The notes: a model not told the origin generated them from the sequence alone. DNA of 64,000 nucleotides from Pachyseris speciosa (GCA_016490735.1 JAEMWC010001616.1:58456-122455); one strand, 5' to 3'; positions 22,163 to 34,479 are shown, counted from the stretch's first letter. Made by a program: numbers and translations.

Positions 22163-23560
22163 CAGCGGTTACCAGTCACACGCGCCCTCTAACGGCTTTT
22201 TCCTTTATCGAAAACTAAGTTTTAATGGGCGTCAATCAAATGTATCCATGACAGCAACGGGGTTTCTTTTAAACGAACTACTCGCAGAGTACCTAAGTTT
22301 CTCTTTCATCTTTATTTGACTCGTCGATAAACAGAAACTGTTCTGGTTGAAACTGAGAAGTAAATCTTCTGAGCCATGTGCCTTTTCGTTCGTCTCGCTC
22401 ACGGGCAATGATTTGAGGCTACAACTTTACGAACAGTGTACGGCAACCACAACAAATTGAGAACTAAATAAATAACCTTTATTACAGGATGAACTACAAA
22501 AATTTGACTGCTAATCTCTTGCGGCTTTCAGTACCTTTTTTAAAATCAATTCCATCTGTCGTATAGTTCTGCTGAGGGTTTGCATTGCATACGCCTCACC
22601 TCTCTCGTACTCCAACCACGCTTGCAACTCGTCAAGATAGAGAGCTCTGGATTATCTTATAGCATAACGAATGACAAGAATTTCTACGGCTAAAATAATG
22701 TACATCCGTAAAAAGTACATAATAAGTCAATTTCCACACAACTCGACTCATTTTCTGAGGCCAAAGTTTTCAGCTACCTGATATTTTTCGTTTCTTTGAT
22801 CCTCTCTTTGGCGGATTGCTTACGGCTCACGTGTTTACGTACAATCGAATCGCCTTCTTCACAAACGTTCTGCTCCCAAAAAGTGTTTCTGCATGCTAGG
22901 TGATTCAAGGCTGACCTGTTGTCTCGACATAATAATCCTCCTTCTCAACGAATTAAACTGGAAACGACTTTGTCAGTAACAACTGAGCGATTTATACCTG
23001 CATGATCACAACGACGATTGAACATGGCCGTGAAACTGACGCGAAACGAGGACTATATTGTCATGGAAACATTTGATTGACGTCAGTAACGTTTTGACAC
23101 CAAGTAACGTTTTGACAGTAATCTTCGGTACCTTACAGATACGGGATACTCGTCGATCCGTCAACAAGACAGCCGATCAACAGTATAAGCAAAGTAGAAC
23201 AACGTACTTGTTTATTCCAGGCCTTCAACTGGTTCCTGTTACAGCATCTACTGATTAGCAACACTCACTCACTTCTCTTGAACTCTGCTCTCTTATATAC
23301 AATCGGAACCCTACATTACGTCATTATCTAGAAGTTTCTAAATGACAAATATTCTATAAATATCTGAAGATCGTCAGACCTATAAATGATCAAGGTAAAA
23401 CGGAAGGTTCTAGGATGTTCTTATCAGAAAGCAGTTATCAGACAATGCAATGTTCGTACATCTAGAAAGTTCAACTGTTGTCACGCAATATCGTTACAAC
23501 GTCCACCAAAACTTAGTTTAAATCGTTGGAGGGCGCGTGTGACTGGTAAGCGCTCTAAAG
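22163..23560. mobile_element. Non-autonomous element with long inverted ends
   Basis: The left end (22163-22260, TTACCAGTCACACGCGCCC) recurs inverted at the right end (about 23535-23560, GGCGCGTGTGACTGGTAAGC), and the arms stay alignable for about 100 bp or more. No transposase is seen in the 1.4 kb between. The right arm is split by the insertion at 23085-23498. Confidence 0.6.
23085..23498 (-). mobile_element. Solo LTR-like insertion, 5-bp target duplication
   Basis: Comparison with the uninterrupted copy at 13906-14150 shows that 414 bp were inserted here. The insert is flanked by ACGTC on both sides (23080-23084 and 23499-23503). Read on the minus strand it begins TGTAACGATATTG, carries a TATATAAGAGAGCAGAG promoter-like box (about 23285-23301) and ends CGTTACT. 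The 5-bp duplication, TG start and internal TATA fit a solo LTR; the internal region of the retroelement is absent. Confidence 0.65.
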
Positions 23561-23798
23561 TCGTCTGAGACGTTAAAATCATCTCGAGACGACTTCAACG
23601 TCTAGTATATAAACTGTGAATTTGTGCAACTGATGTGACTGATGTGAAGCAGTCAATCGATGTTATCACACCAGGATCCAAACCTATCTCGTTTTTCCTT
23701 CCGTCTTTAGAAATCTTCATGTTTGTTCCTATGTTTGGTAACTCCAAGAACGTCCACAAATGACACCCATAAAGCTACAACAAGGCAATTTTCTAATG

Positions 23799-24218
23799 CC
23801 CGGGGGGGGGGGAGGGGTACTCCCAGAAAAATTGGGTGGGGGTGTGCGGCCCGCTTCCTGAAACCCTTAACCTATTTCAGACCAAAATCTGCGATTTTCC
23901 CTACCCTATTTCAGACCTAAACAAAAATTGGATACCCTATTTCAGACCTATTTTACGTACACGGTTGGCGTAAACATAATTTGAGAAGGGCTTTTGTGAC
24001 TCTTTTGTTGACGGTCTTATCGCCTAATGATGAAGAAGTAGCGTCTTCTAAAAAACATACTCAATTCAGGAATAGAGTGCACAAACCATACCCGATTTCA
24101 GACCAAAATGGCAAAATCGATACCCTATTTCAAACCAAAACGGCTTAAAAAACATACCCTTTAGGGTCGCACATACTTATGTAGCTCACATAAGAGAGTA
24201 TCCCCCCCCCCCCCGGGA
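23799..24218. mobile_element. GC-ended foldback element with internal repeats
   Basis: Ends are CCCGGGGGGG and CCCCCCCCGGG, followed inward by GAGGGGTACTC / GAGTATCCCC. The interior repeats TACCCTATTTCAGACC about five times. CTAATG flanks both sides. Non-coding. Confidence 0.6.
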
Positions 24219-24555
24219 GCTAATGCTCACAGGGCGGTGACAAGTTTCATATGATCTTTGACCCCTGTTGTTAGGCGATCGTAGCTTGATTAAAAATAAA
24301 ACACAAACAGCGGAGATAAACATGGTAAACCAACGCATTTTATATAGACTTGACGTTTCATATGCTAGGCAACATACATTTTCAAAAGTGACCGTTAGAA
24401 TTTTTGAAAACTGTTTATATACTTTAAATACAGGGGTCTGGAACCGAGATTAAGAAAAACTGTCTTAACATGTCAGGAAAACTGAACATTTCAAGGCCCT
24501 CGCTAAAAATGACCAGACATCAGCTATAGTTAAAACGTATGTTGCCTAGCATACG

Positions 24556-25300
24556 GGTCCGTGCACGGTTCGTCCATTCATTATTTTTAATTTCCTAATC
24601 TATATTCCACAAAGGTAAAAGCCAATGTACAGTCTTATTTTCATGTTTTTACTCAAAATTATACTAACAGAGAACCTGGTTTTGGCAAAAAATATATCGT
24701 TTTCTTAAATTTTAAATCAAAGTCACTTCGGCTTGATTAATGTAAGTAAGAAAAACGTCAAAATCTCCAAAAATTGCCAAAATTTAAGAAATAGCCGTCT
24801 CTTTACTTCTAAACCAAGACAAACAGCCAAAAACAAAATCAGCTTCTGTTTTATCTTGTTTCGTTTTATGTACAAATTTAAACAAAAAAATTAAAAACGA
24901 AATCAACTTCCGTTTTATCGTTTTTCGTTTTATATACGAATTTCAACAAAAAACGAAAAACGAAAAGCAACTTCCGTTTTATCGTTTTCTGTTTTTTGAC
25001 CAAACTAAAACAAATAAACAAAAAAATGAAAATCGACTTCCGTTTTGTCGTTTTTCGTTTTATGTAAACTTTAAACAAAAAATGAAAAACGAAAATCAAC
25101 TTCCGTTTTATCGTTTTTGTGCAAATTAAAACAAATAAACAAAAACTAAAAATCAACTTCCGTTTTATCGTTTTTTGCTTTTAGTCCAACTAAAACAATT
25201 AAACAACAACGACAACAAAACAAACGATAACGAAAATAGGGGTAGGGTAAAGCCTGTCCCTAGGCCCTTCCGTAGGAGGGGTCGGGGAAGTTGTAGGAAG
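24556..25300. repeat. Left terminal inverted repeat with subterminal array
   Basis: Outer part is unique sequence to about 24830. Inside it are about six tandem units of about 60 bp (CAACTTCCGTTTTATCG, CGTTTTATGTACAAATT words), then a GGGTAGGG...AGGAGGGGTCGGGG block. Matches the right end in inverse order. Confidence 0.85.
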
Positions 25301-25415
25301 TTGTTCACTTGCAGAGCGTTGTACCATGTGATTGGTCTCAATGGTCAGTAGCAGTAGCCTTAAACGATGAATACATGCGTATCGTTATCGTTTTGGCGGG
25401 AATTTTCGATCAAGA

Positions 25416-26901
25416 ATGGCGATCGAAAGTCTCGGTATAGATAATTATCTTCGTAAACTTGTGGAAGATGACAAGAAAAGCCACAAGGAAGTAAGCATCC
25501 TACTACAGCAGGCTTACCCAGGAGTTAATGGATTATCGGAGAGAAGCGTCAGAAGATTTTGCGCGAAACACAGCATTCACAGTCGAGATCGAAGCTTATC
25601 GACAGCAGACCTTGATGCTGTTGTTTCGTCTGCTGTTGCCGAGGTAAAAATCTCCGCTGTCTCTGGTGCATTTTTGGGACTTTTTGCGTAGAGTAGAACA
25701 CTCAGAAGCATTTAATTTATAATTTACAACGAGTAGACATATATTTAAACTTCCACTGAGCAAACACTACCGAGCTCTGCTAAGTGATGTTTTTACATAC
25801 GTACTTATCCTCTCCCCGTCGGGGCTTTTCAGGGATAGTTTACAATGCTTATCTAGGGTGAGATCGGACGTCAGCCTGTAAAGGCGCCTCTGGCTGCCGC
25901 TATCAGTCCATATTTGATCTCACCCACCCACCCAACCCACACATGAATGTCAAAGACAGACGAAAGATAGAGATAGACCACTACACCGGGAACTACGTCC
26001 CCTACTCTTATCGAACAGTGTGTGGGTTCTTTAACGTCCCACAGATTATAAGGTGCAAGTGTTGTGAGACGGGACCTACGGTTTATCGTCCTTATCCGAG
26101 AAGACTAGAAAGTCTAACCATTTGCAGATGTTATTACAAAGGCAGCACTTTTCTCCTCAATTATTTAAAGACCCTAAGTGTTGGTCCGGCCGGGGTTTGA
26201 ACCCGCGACCTCCCGCACGCTAGTCCGGTGCTCTACCACTGAGCTAACCGGTCGGCGGTTTTTGCACATAACTTCATTCAGCAAGGTAGCTATCAATTAG
26301 TAAGCTTAAATAGGGTAAAGCATTTCCACTCAGTGTACAATAAATGATCTCATGAAATCATTACCGTTCGACTGTAAAATTGAATTCGCCGCTTTGGTTT
26401 TCAAAATGATAAAAGACAGTCGCTTCCATCTCTAATGACGAAATAGGAATTGTTTTACATTGAACTGCTTATTAAAAGCTATTATGTTGACACATCTTCA
26501 TGTTTCACATAAGGTTGGTTCTACGTATGGAAGAAAGATGATGACAGGCCATCTCAGACATTCAAGAGGTTTGCGAGTAGGAGTAAACAGAGTGGGACAA
26601 TCACTGAAAAGAGTCAACCCTCAGTATCATCTCGAGCGACAGACATCAAGCACGCGGCATTTTAATCCAGTCCCGTATTACGCAGAATATTTTGGTCATA
26701 AACTCCATTTTGATCAAAATGAGAAACTAATTCGCTACGGTGTAACAGAAGTTATTGCTGTTGATGGCTATAGCTCATTCATTACGGCTAAGTCCGTTAT
26801 GCCATTGAAAAACAACCTTGTTATTTACCAGGAAGTGTTTAGGTAAGTCCTTGATGACGATGACGATGATGATGATCATCGTCATAATAATAATGATGAT
26901 A

Positions 26902-26936
<35 letters not shown>

Positions 26937-28264
26937 AATAATTATATTGATAATACTAATGAACGCATTTTCTAAATCTTCTTTATCTTTTGTTTTAGAG
27001 AAACATTAATACATTACGGTCTCTGGGATCAAGTTAGAGCGGATCATGGCAAGGAGTTTTATCTTGTGTTGTTTGTACAGGAAATGTTAAAACTGTATCG
27101 AAACAGCACTACAAGACAGCCCTATGTACAGACACAGTCAAAGCAAGTAAGTAACGACCAAAGTAAGTGAAGGTTTTTAAATGCGTTTGAACTGCTAGAG
27201 TGAGGCGTTTTTAAAGAAATGAAAGTAAACCACAAAATCTTGTTACCACCTCATCTAATTTGCGTTGTTCGTTAATAATTATTCGAAGCATTCGAACTGG
27301 CCGTGTCACGTTAGGCTTGAATTGTGCTATGGGAAATAGCCATTTTATGTAATGTTCAAGGTAACTGAGAATTCCCTTTAAGTTAGTGGTGCTAATTTGG
27401 TTCCGCATGAATATTTTCTGCTATAGAACCATGCGGTAGAACGACTGTGGGTGGAAATGAACTGTCGCACTAACTATCCTGTAAAGCGTGCGCTTGTCCA
27501 GATGGAAAATGAAGGAGTTATCGACATGGAGGATGAAGTTACCAAATACTGTGTCTCTTGGGTAACGAGACAAGTGGTAGAGGTGGGACTGGAGTACGCT
27601 GTTAGCTCTTGGAATTCGCACCCTATTCCAGGTAACCGGCCTCCCCTACAAAGTATCCTCTCCTGCTAATTGATAATAATAATTATAAGGACGGTATTTT
27701 ACCAACGATTTAATCAATTCATTTATTGTTTGTAAGTACTCAGTGATGGTACGGCGATCAGAACTATCATTTGACGACGACGTTTTTTGTTAACTCCTCG
27801 GTTCCAAAACGCTAGCTACTTGTGAGCACAACCTAGCGATTAATTTGAAGGCACATGATGTGTTTCGCCTTTGATCGTGGTTGAAAAAGGGGAAAGAACC
27901 ATTTAATAATTTCCTAACGAGGCCAATATCTGACTCAAATTATGTCATTCGTTATGCAGGCAAAGGTGTTCCACTGGAAAGACGACGCTTAAAAAACAGG
28001 GCGGTGGCCATTAACCCAAACATTGTACCAACGGTCCAAGCAGCTGTTCAAATGTATAGTGGGACTTTGACAACAGAACAAACGTTTGGAATCGATCCGC
28101 TAGAGCAACAGCTGGCAAGAAAAGATATCAGAAAAACAGAATTTAAGAGCCATTTTCCTCGTTTTGATGTAATTTTTCAGGCAATTGCTAATGGAAAGTA
28201 TGTATTCTTTAGAGATGCTATCTCATACTACATACAGCTAACAAAACACCTTTCTCGCCAATAA
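25416..28264 (+). CDS. Integrase-core (DDE) transposase, five exons
   Basis: Exons 25416..25643, 26514..26842, 26999..27146, 27427..27631 and 27960..28264 have GT-AG borders and matching phases (0, 2, 0, 1) and encode about 404 residues. Exon 1 (MAIESLGIDNYLRK) is a predicted DNA-binding helix-turn-helix region with SERSVRRFCAKH. The catalytic core follows: first Asp in LHFDQNEKL (then AVDGYSSFI), second in VRADHGKEF, Glu in NHAVERLWVEM with 38 residues between D and E. This arrangement is that of retroviral-integrase-like transposases. The ATG is supported by exact conservation in the second copy (ATG at 35150). An alternative last exon is possible: a good donor at 28198 and acceptor at 28284 would replace the final 22 codons. 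No stops or frameshifts seen, so it may be functional. Confidence 0.82.
25798..26257 (-). mobile_element. tRNA-derived SINE in transposase intron 1
   Basis: The minus-strand head at 26257-26185 is tRNA-like, with A box TAGCTCAGTGG (26247-26237) and B box GGTTCAAACC (26202-26193). Folded as a tRNA it would carry an AGC anticodon (Ala-like), but its stems are imperfect, so it is not a real tRNA gene. The body includes a conserved-looking GGGACGTTAAAGAACCCAC segment. Copy 2 of the transposon lacks it; the flanks GTTTTTACA and GTTTTTGCA (25789-25797, 26258-26266) are the target duplication. Confidence 0.8.
26850..26945. repeat. (GAT)n-type microsatellite in transposase intron 2
   Basis: Imperfect GAT/AAT repeats of about 95 bp inside the intron between exons 2 and 3. 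Confidence 0.9.
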
Positions 28265-29122
28265 TTTTTACTTTTTTCTCACAGGAAACTAAACAGTGTT
28301 CTTTTAGTAGCGCAATCCAAAAATAATAACAGGAACAAGAGGCACAGTCAGTTTGTACTTTTGACAGAAATAACTTGTTCTACAAACGTTGCAGTAAAAT
28401 GTAAAAGTAACCGTTTGATAAATTTCAAGTTCTTAAATAAATTTTGTACAATTGATATATTATTTGTTGTATTGGCAAGAATAAAAACGTCTTAAAAGTC
28501 TGAATGGATTATATGAACACAATAATTTTACAAGCCGGACACAAGTGACACAAACATTAAGCCAAAAGTGGCGCACCACACCTCCTGTAACGATGTATTA
28601 TTCAAACAATTTCAAATTTTAACTGGAATGGAGTAATAAAGGTAGACTATTAACACTCCCTCTCTTCTGCTTAGTCTTTCCAATTAGCGAGCAAAAATGA
28701 AACAAAGGCACTGCATGAAGACTGAGGGGGAAATAAAGTGCGCGAGAAAGAGGGACTTGGGTTTCATTTTCGCCAGCTGGACAGAGGCTGGGAGTGAGGG
28801 ATTGCTAGTACTTCAATGTAGCGGAGAAAACGAAGAAACCTAACGTTAATAACATAATGTATAATCGTTTGTCTGACGATTTATGTTAGTCACGTGAGTT
28901 GTAGATCGCGACGTTTCGACTGCTTAATGCTAGTCTTTACCAGGTGATGAGGTCAACTGGAGCAGTAAGCAGTCGAAACGTCGCGATTTACAACTCACGT
29001 GACTAAATCGAGAGAAAAACGATTATACATTATATAATTGTTCTAACTACCACGATGAAGAACCACAACCTCAGCTTTTATCGACGAAAACCCAACGTTT
29101 GTAAGATAACTTAGGGAACATT
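28265..29122. mobile_element. Space between convergent genes; foldback at 28851-29035
   Basis: 28851-29035 is a hairpin-forming unit: ATAATGTATAATCGTTT and AGTCACGTGAGTTGTA, GCGACGTTTCGACTGCTTA are repeated inverted on the right (CAGTCGAAACGTCGCGA). The GACGTTTCG / GATGAGG...CGAAACGTC words resemble Penelope-like terminal repeats, some of which carry hammerhead ribozymes; here the ribozyme core is not intact by eye. The rest is the 3' flank of both genes. Confidence 0.55.
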
Positions 29123-32100
29123 TTATGATGATTCAATTAGATTTAGAGCCCCTTCAAATCCACGTGCCCGTTGCCTCTTGCTGCCTCCTTCCTCGCTTCT
29201 GCAGAGTGGGCATGAACTGCTTCCTTGATACCATTCTTCAGCACATTCAACGCAAGCGACGAGACGCTGGCAGCAACCTGCAAATTCGATGCCATCTGGT
29301 GGAAAAATATTCAGGCATATGGTACACTTGAATGTGGTAGCCAGCGCTCTTTCTAAATCGTGTAGCCTCTTGCAACATTTCGTGTTGCGTTGGATGTGAT
29401 CTTCAATGTCATCTAATTTGTCCAAGATGAGATTGGTATTTGCATACTCAGCGAGTGATGGTGCGTTCATAGACCTGCCTCTTTTCCCTTTCGACTCTCT
29501 GGACGCCATCTTGGCTCTTTTCTGTCTCATTCGCTCGTATTCTACCTCTCTGCAGCCGTATATTTTCATCGTTCCTTTTCCCCAGAATTCAGATCCTGCA
29601 TAGAAGTGATAATTATTTATCAATAGCTGTTTTAGCCTCATCCTTGGCTTAGCCTTTTTAAAACTGTCTTCCAACATTTCGACGAGTCCAATGTATGGTC
29701 ATGAAACCTTTAACTGCATTGGATTTTGTTTCTTTTTTAACAACATGCTAGATAACGTTTTGCACCTTAATTGCGTGATATGATTATTACGTTCCTACCT
29801 CGAGTGCTTGGATTGTCGAGGATTTCAAAGCCGTTTTTGTCCACTATTACCAAGTCATCCTCTATGTTGAGGTATTCTTTGGAAAGTTGTGAAACATCTG
29901 CAACCGTGCATTGTTCTGGGGTTAGCTTCAAGTAAGCTGTTGCTGTGGGGACGGGATTTCCACTGTCAGGATCCAATTCCGCGAGAAATACTTTCCTTCT
30001 TATTTCTCCTGACTGTCTAGTACCTCTGTTAAACGACAGTGCATTTTGACTGACACTGGGAGTCCTGCTGGAACTAGGCATGTGTTGACTAGCAACTTGG
30101 AATGATGTTGAAGCGGCGGATGATGGTGGTAAAGGCAACAATCCGAAATCATGGGGGGATGGCGCTTGAAACGTTGCGGGCGTGCCGGGTGATTCTGTGT
30201 TTGACCCTTTTACTTCCAGGGATGACCTTTCCCGCCACAAAGTCGTCTCGAAATTTCCCAAAGAGTTGGGAAATCTAGCTACCCGGCTAAAATCGTCTTG
30301 AAGGTAAAGACCATTTCTTTCAACCTGTAACGATTTGAGTTGTGTTAGCGAATTTTACAAATACCGTAAAAGCACCATTAAGCCCCCGGGGGAAGAGGGG
30401 AAAGGAGGGCTTATTTAATTTCAGGCCTTATTAAGGGGGGGGGGCTTATTAGAAAGGGGGGCTTAATAGAGAAGGGGGACGTATTTCAAATCTTTGAACT
30501 CGCCGTTTTCGTGTTAAATAGTTTCTGTACAAATCTCAAACAACTGCAGTAAAACCCTACCGAGCAGGAAACAGTGTTGTGTGTAGGTTTCATTGTATAT
30601 TTGTTTAAGAACAACCCAACTGGGCCGCATAAAGTGTATTTCGTAAGAGGGAATAGGAGGGTATAATTACAAAATCTCGAGTCTCAAAAGGAGGAGGGGC
30701 TTATTAGAGAGGGGAGATGAAAAGAGGCGAAGGGGGTGGGGGGGGAAGCTTAATAGAGCTTTTACGGTAAATCTTGTTAGAAATCATATGGGTGCGTATT
30801 GGCTATCATTCATTATGCCGTTTTAAGCATAATGTGGTAAAATTCGCAATCCGTCTAATACTTCCTCGCGCATGGCGTAAATATTGGAATTCATGCCTAG
30901 CTTGAAATCAGCGCCCCTCTTTGAATATGTGCTTCCCTTAAGGCCACTCTATTGAAACAGAACCTGCCCTTAGATTTTTGTCAAGCTTTGCCCATAGATT
31001 GCTTTTCTTAAACGAACTTGAATTTGAAACAAAACTGACCGCGGAAGGGTAGGGGTTGGAGGGGTTTTCATTTCCGTTTGGAGCAGCAACACCTTGAATA
31101 TCCTCAGATATATATTTGATGAAGTGCATCAGTAAAATTACTGAAACTTAGTAATAAGAGGACGCTGAGAGTAATGTGCAAATACCTCCCTTCCAATTAT
31201 ACCCACCCTCTCATCTCGACTCAAAAAATAATACGCGTCCAGGGCCAGTGGGAATTTCCGGTGCTTTCTTTACGCGCGATTTTTAAGGTTGCTTTCCAAA
31301 AGTTATTTCTAAGGTTGCTTTCCAAAAGTTATAGAAAATGCTTTACATAAAGCTTATTTTAATTTTTATTTTAAGCGCCGAGAGTGATAACACCAAAATA
31401 AAACAGGGTCTCTCTTCCGAAAAAAAGCTTAAGACTTGCCTTGTTTGGCTAAAAAAACTTCAATTTTTCGTTTTCTTTATCTCTTGCTACCTGAGCAAGT
31501 GTCATCCTGGTTGCCTAGCACGAGATTAGATCTTTCCCGGTGGAACTTCGCAACTCGCAAGACAGAAAGGAAACCATTTTAGCCGTTGCCATCGGAGTGT
31601 TCACTGTGAAAACAAAACGGCTTCCGCAATTTAAAGAAGGGTCAAAATCAATCAATTAACTAATTTGGCTACCAGATAAGGCTGTAGTTATTATCAACTG
31701 TCTTGCGTAGGGTGTATTTTTTGGTTTGAGCTTATCTTTGACATCTTTGCACTTGTTTCAGTGTGTAGTTTGGTCTGTGAAATTTTGCGCCTCCTCTCGA
31801 TCTAAAAATATTCTGAGACACAGGGAAGATTCTGCGCTCAAAACATAAAAAAGGGAAAAACAATTTTTTCATAAATTTGAGATGTGCACTACTATTTCAT
31901 TATCGAGTGCTATTTACTCAGCCGCGTATCTCAGCCACGCAGAACAAAAAACTCACAACGTCGGGATATATTTGTAAACGAAAAGCGGAATATTCTCTCG
32001 GCAATATAAGCTTCAATAGTAGAAATTCTTCACTATGTTATGGTGATAAATACCATCATATTATTGCCACTTCAAATGCCATATTACACTTGATCTTACC

Positions 32101-32195
32101 TTAAACACTGCCGAAATGCGATCTGCTGTCAAGTCATCTTCATTGAAGTTAACTCTCTGCTGTCCGCGCCAAAGGACGAACGTTCTATCCTCCAT
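29123..32195 (-). CDS. RING-finger protein encoded by the transposon
   Basis: Minus-strand exons 32195..32100, 30324..29799 and 29595..29123 join in phases 0 and 1 and give about 364 residues. Exon 1 begins MEDRTFVLWRGQQ. Exon 2 has a Ser/Pro-rich stretch, then a structured part (RRKVFLAELDPDSG, LNIEDDLVIVD). Exon 3 ends in a RING-type zinc finger: CTIC, CCQRLVACVEC, CPLC, the C3HC4-like spacing of ubiquitin E3 ligases. A weaker acceptor at 29668 would extend exon 3 by 24 codons. It faces the transposase gene and lies within the same inverted ends, so it is probably an accessory protein of the element; an E3 role is inferred from the finger only. Exon 1 is recognisable in copy 2, showing that it belongs to the family. 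Confidence 0.75.
30362..30769. mobile_element. Foldback element in the RING gene intron
   Basis: TACCGTAAAAGC at the left end and GCTTTTACGGTA at the right end enclose G-rich repeats of GGGGGGCTTATTA type. Non-coding. Confidence 0.65.
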
Positions 32196-32479
32196 TACGC
32201 GATCACCACCAGAATAGATAATACACGCAGCACTCAGATAGCCTAACACACTGCACTCTACTCTATACGTCTGCTTCTAAGACCTTTGATTTTATAAAGC
32301 AGTATTGGAAGCGACGGACTGTTTAAAACTTTCGTCCATCACGAGGTGCAAAGTGTCGCACTCACTCAAAACTTTGAAGAGTGCTCTACAAACGCATGGC
32401 TTTAGCCAATCAGTATCAACGACTTAAAGAGCTGAAAATAAGAGGGCTTATCACTGGTTGAGAGTTCCCGCTAAACTTG

Positions 32480-33450
32480 CAAATGTACCCCGACCCCTCC
32501 TATGGACAGAACTCCCCCTACTTTCCCCCCCCCCTCTCCCCCTTGCCATTTACCATAATGTCATGTCCCCTCAGAGGTACTTGTAAAAAACAAAAAACGA
32601 ATCTTTGTTTTTCGTTTATTTGTTTTAGTTTGGGCAAAAAAACGATAAAAAGGAGGTCGAGTTTTGTTTATCGTTTTTTTCAGGTTGTACTAGTTTAGAC
32701 AAAAAACAGAAAACGATAAAAAGGAAGTTGATTTTCGTTTTTCTTTTTTTGTTTACGTTTGCACATAAAACAAGAACCGATGATACAGAAGTCAATTTTC
32801 GTTTTTTGTTGAAATTCGTATATAAAACGAAAAACGATAAAACGGAAGTTACTTTTCGTTTTTCGTTTTTTGTTTAAATTTGTATATAAAACGAAAAACG
32901 ATAAAACGGAAGTTGATTTTCGTTTTCCGTTTTTTTGTTTAAATTTGTACATAAAACGAAAAACGATAAAACGGAAGTTGATTTTCGTTTTTTGTTTAAA
33001 TTTGTACATGAAACGAAAAACGATAAAACGGAAGTTGATTTTCGTTTTCGGTTTTTTTGTTTAAATTTGTACATAAAACGAAAAACGATAAAACGGAAGT
33101 TGATTTTCGTTTTTGGTTTTTTTGTTTAAATTTGTACATAAAACGAAACAAGATAAAACAGAAGCTGATTTTGTTTTTGGCTGTTTGTCTTGGTTTAGAA
33201 GTAAAGAGACGGCTATTTCTTAAATTTTGGAAATTTTTGGAGATTTTGACGTTTTTCTTACTTACATTAATCAAGTCAAGTGACTTTGATTTAAAATTTA
33301 AGAAAACGATATATTTCTTGGTAAAACCAGGTTCTCTGTTAGTATAATTTTGAGTAAAAACATGAAAATAAGACTGTACATTGGCTTTTACCGTTGTGGA
33401 ATATAGATGAGGAAATTAAAAATAATGAGTGGACGAACCGTGCACGGACC
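32480..33450. repeat. Right terminal inverted repeat with subterminal array
   Basis: About ten tandem units of about 60 bp (AAAACGGAAGTTGATTTTCG, AAATTTGTACATAAAACG words) followed by the unique outer part ending GGACGAACCGTGCACGGACC. The short open frames in both directions are created by the repeat and are not genes. Confidence 0.85.
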
Positions 33451-34392
33451 CATACGAAACGTCAAGTCTTTATAAAATGCGTTGGTTTACGGTCCGTGCA
33501 CAGTTCGTCCACTCGTTATTTTTAATTTCCTAATCTATATTTAATAACGGCAAAAGCCAATATACAGTCTTATTTTCATGTTTTTACTCAGAATTATACC
33601 AATACAGAACCTGGTTTTACCAAGAAATATACCGTTTTATTAAAGTTTAAATTAAAGCCACTTGACCTGATTGATGTAAGTAAGAAAAACGTCAAAATCT
33701 CCAAAAATTGCCAAAATTTTAGAAATAGCCGTCTCTTTACTTCTAAACCAAGACAAAAACCCAAAAACAAAATCAGCTTCTGTTTTATCTTGTTTCGTTT
33801 TATGTACAAATTTAAACAAAAAAACGAAAAACGGAAATCAACTTCCGTTTTATCGTTTTTCGTTTTATGTACAAATCTCAACAAAAAACGAAAAACGAAA
33901 ACAACTTCCGTTTTATTGTTTTTTTTTTGTGCAAATTAAAACAAATAAACAAAACATGTACAATTTTAAACAAAAAACGAGAGACGAAAATCAACTTCCG
34001 TTTTATCGTTGTATGTGTTTTGTCCAAACTAAAACAAATAAACGAAAAAACAAAAATCGACTTCCGTTTTATTGTTTTCTGTTTTCTGCAAGTACCTGTG
34101 AGGAGATATGAAATTATGCGAAATGGCAGGGGCAGGGTAGGGGAAGTCCTGTTCATAGGAGGGGTTGGGGTCAGTAATCCCTCTTATTTTGAGCTCTTAA
34201 GTCGCTGTAAAGCACTCTGCAAGCTACACTCTGCAAAGCTTTGAGCCCGACTCTTCGACACATCGTGACTGGGACGAGAGTTTTAAACATACAGTCGCTG
34301 TTACAAATATTGCTTTTTAATATGAAAATTTAAGTCTTAAAAGCAGACGTATAGAGTAGAGTGCTGCCGGTGTTCTCAATCTTGATCGCATA

Positions 34393-34479
34393 GTGGAGGA
34401 CAGGACGTTTGTCTTGTGGAGCGCGGTAGAGCAGGGAGTTAACTTTAATGAAGATGACTTGATAGCAGATCGTATTTTT
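34393..34479 (+). pseudogene. Remnant of RING-gene exon 1
   Basis: Reads VEDRTFVLW...VNFNEDDLIADRI, matching exon 1 of the intact gene (MEDRTFVLW, VNFNEDDLTADRI). The start ATG has become GTG (34393-34395) and the exon stops at the deletion joint, so no product is expected. Confidence 0.8.

Larger units (their letters stand above)
24556..33450 (+). mobile_element. 8.9-kb IS3EU/integrase-type DNA transposon
   Basis: The ends are inverted GGTCCGTGCACGGTTCGTCC / its complement, flanked by a perfect 6-bp direct repeat CATACG (24550-24555 and 33451-33456). The terminal inverted repeats are very long (about 0.7-1 kb). Inside are two convergent spliced genes: a DDE integrase-like transposase (+) and a RING-finger protein (-). 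The family assignment rests on the transposase motifs and, from memory, on a 6-bp duplication for IS3EU; it needs a database check. The element itself hosts a SINE and foldback elements. Confidence 0.85.

Noticed and set aside
26185..26257. tRNA-Ala-like gene on the minus strand
   Set aside because: A and B boxes are present, but acceptor and anticodon stems mispair and a long non-tRNA body follows between target duplications; it is the head of a SINE.
28900..28990. Functional hammerhead ribozyme
   Set aside because: A GATGAGG...CGAAACGTC arrangement is present, but the expected CUGAUGA core is altered and I could not build a good stem II.
32477..33347. Cluster of Lys/Phe-rich ORFs on both strands (also 24878-25156, 33594-34244, 35450-35953)
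   Set aside because: Generated by the 60-bp subterminal repeats of the transposon; the same peptides appear in every array.
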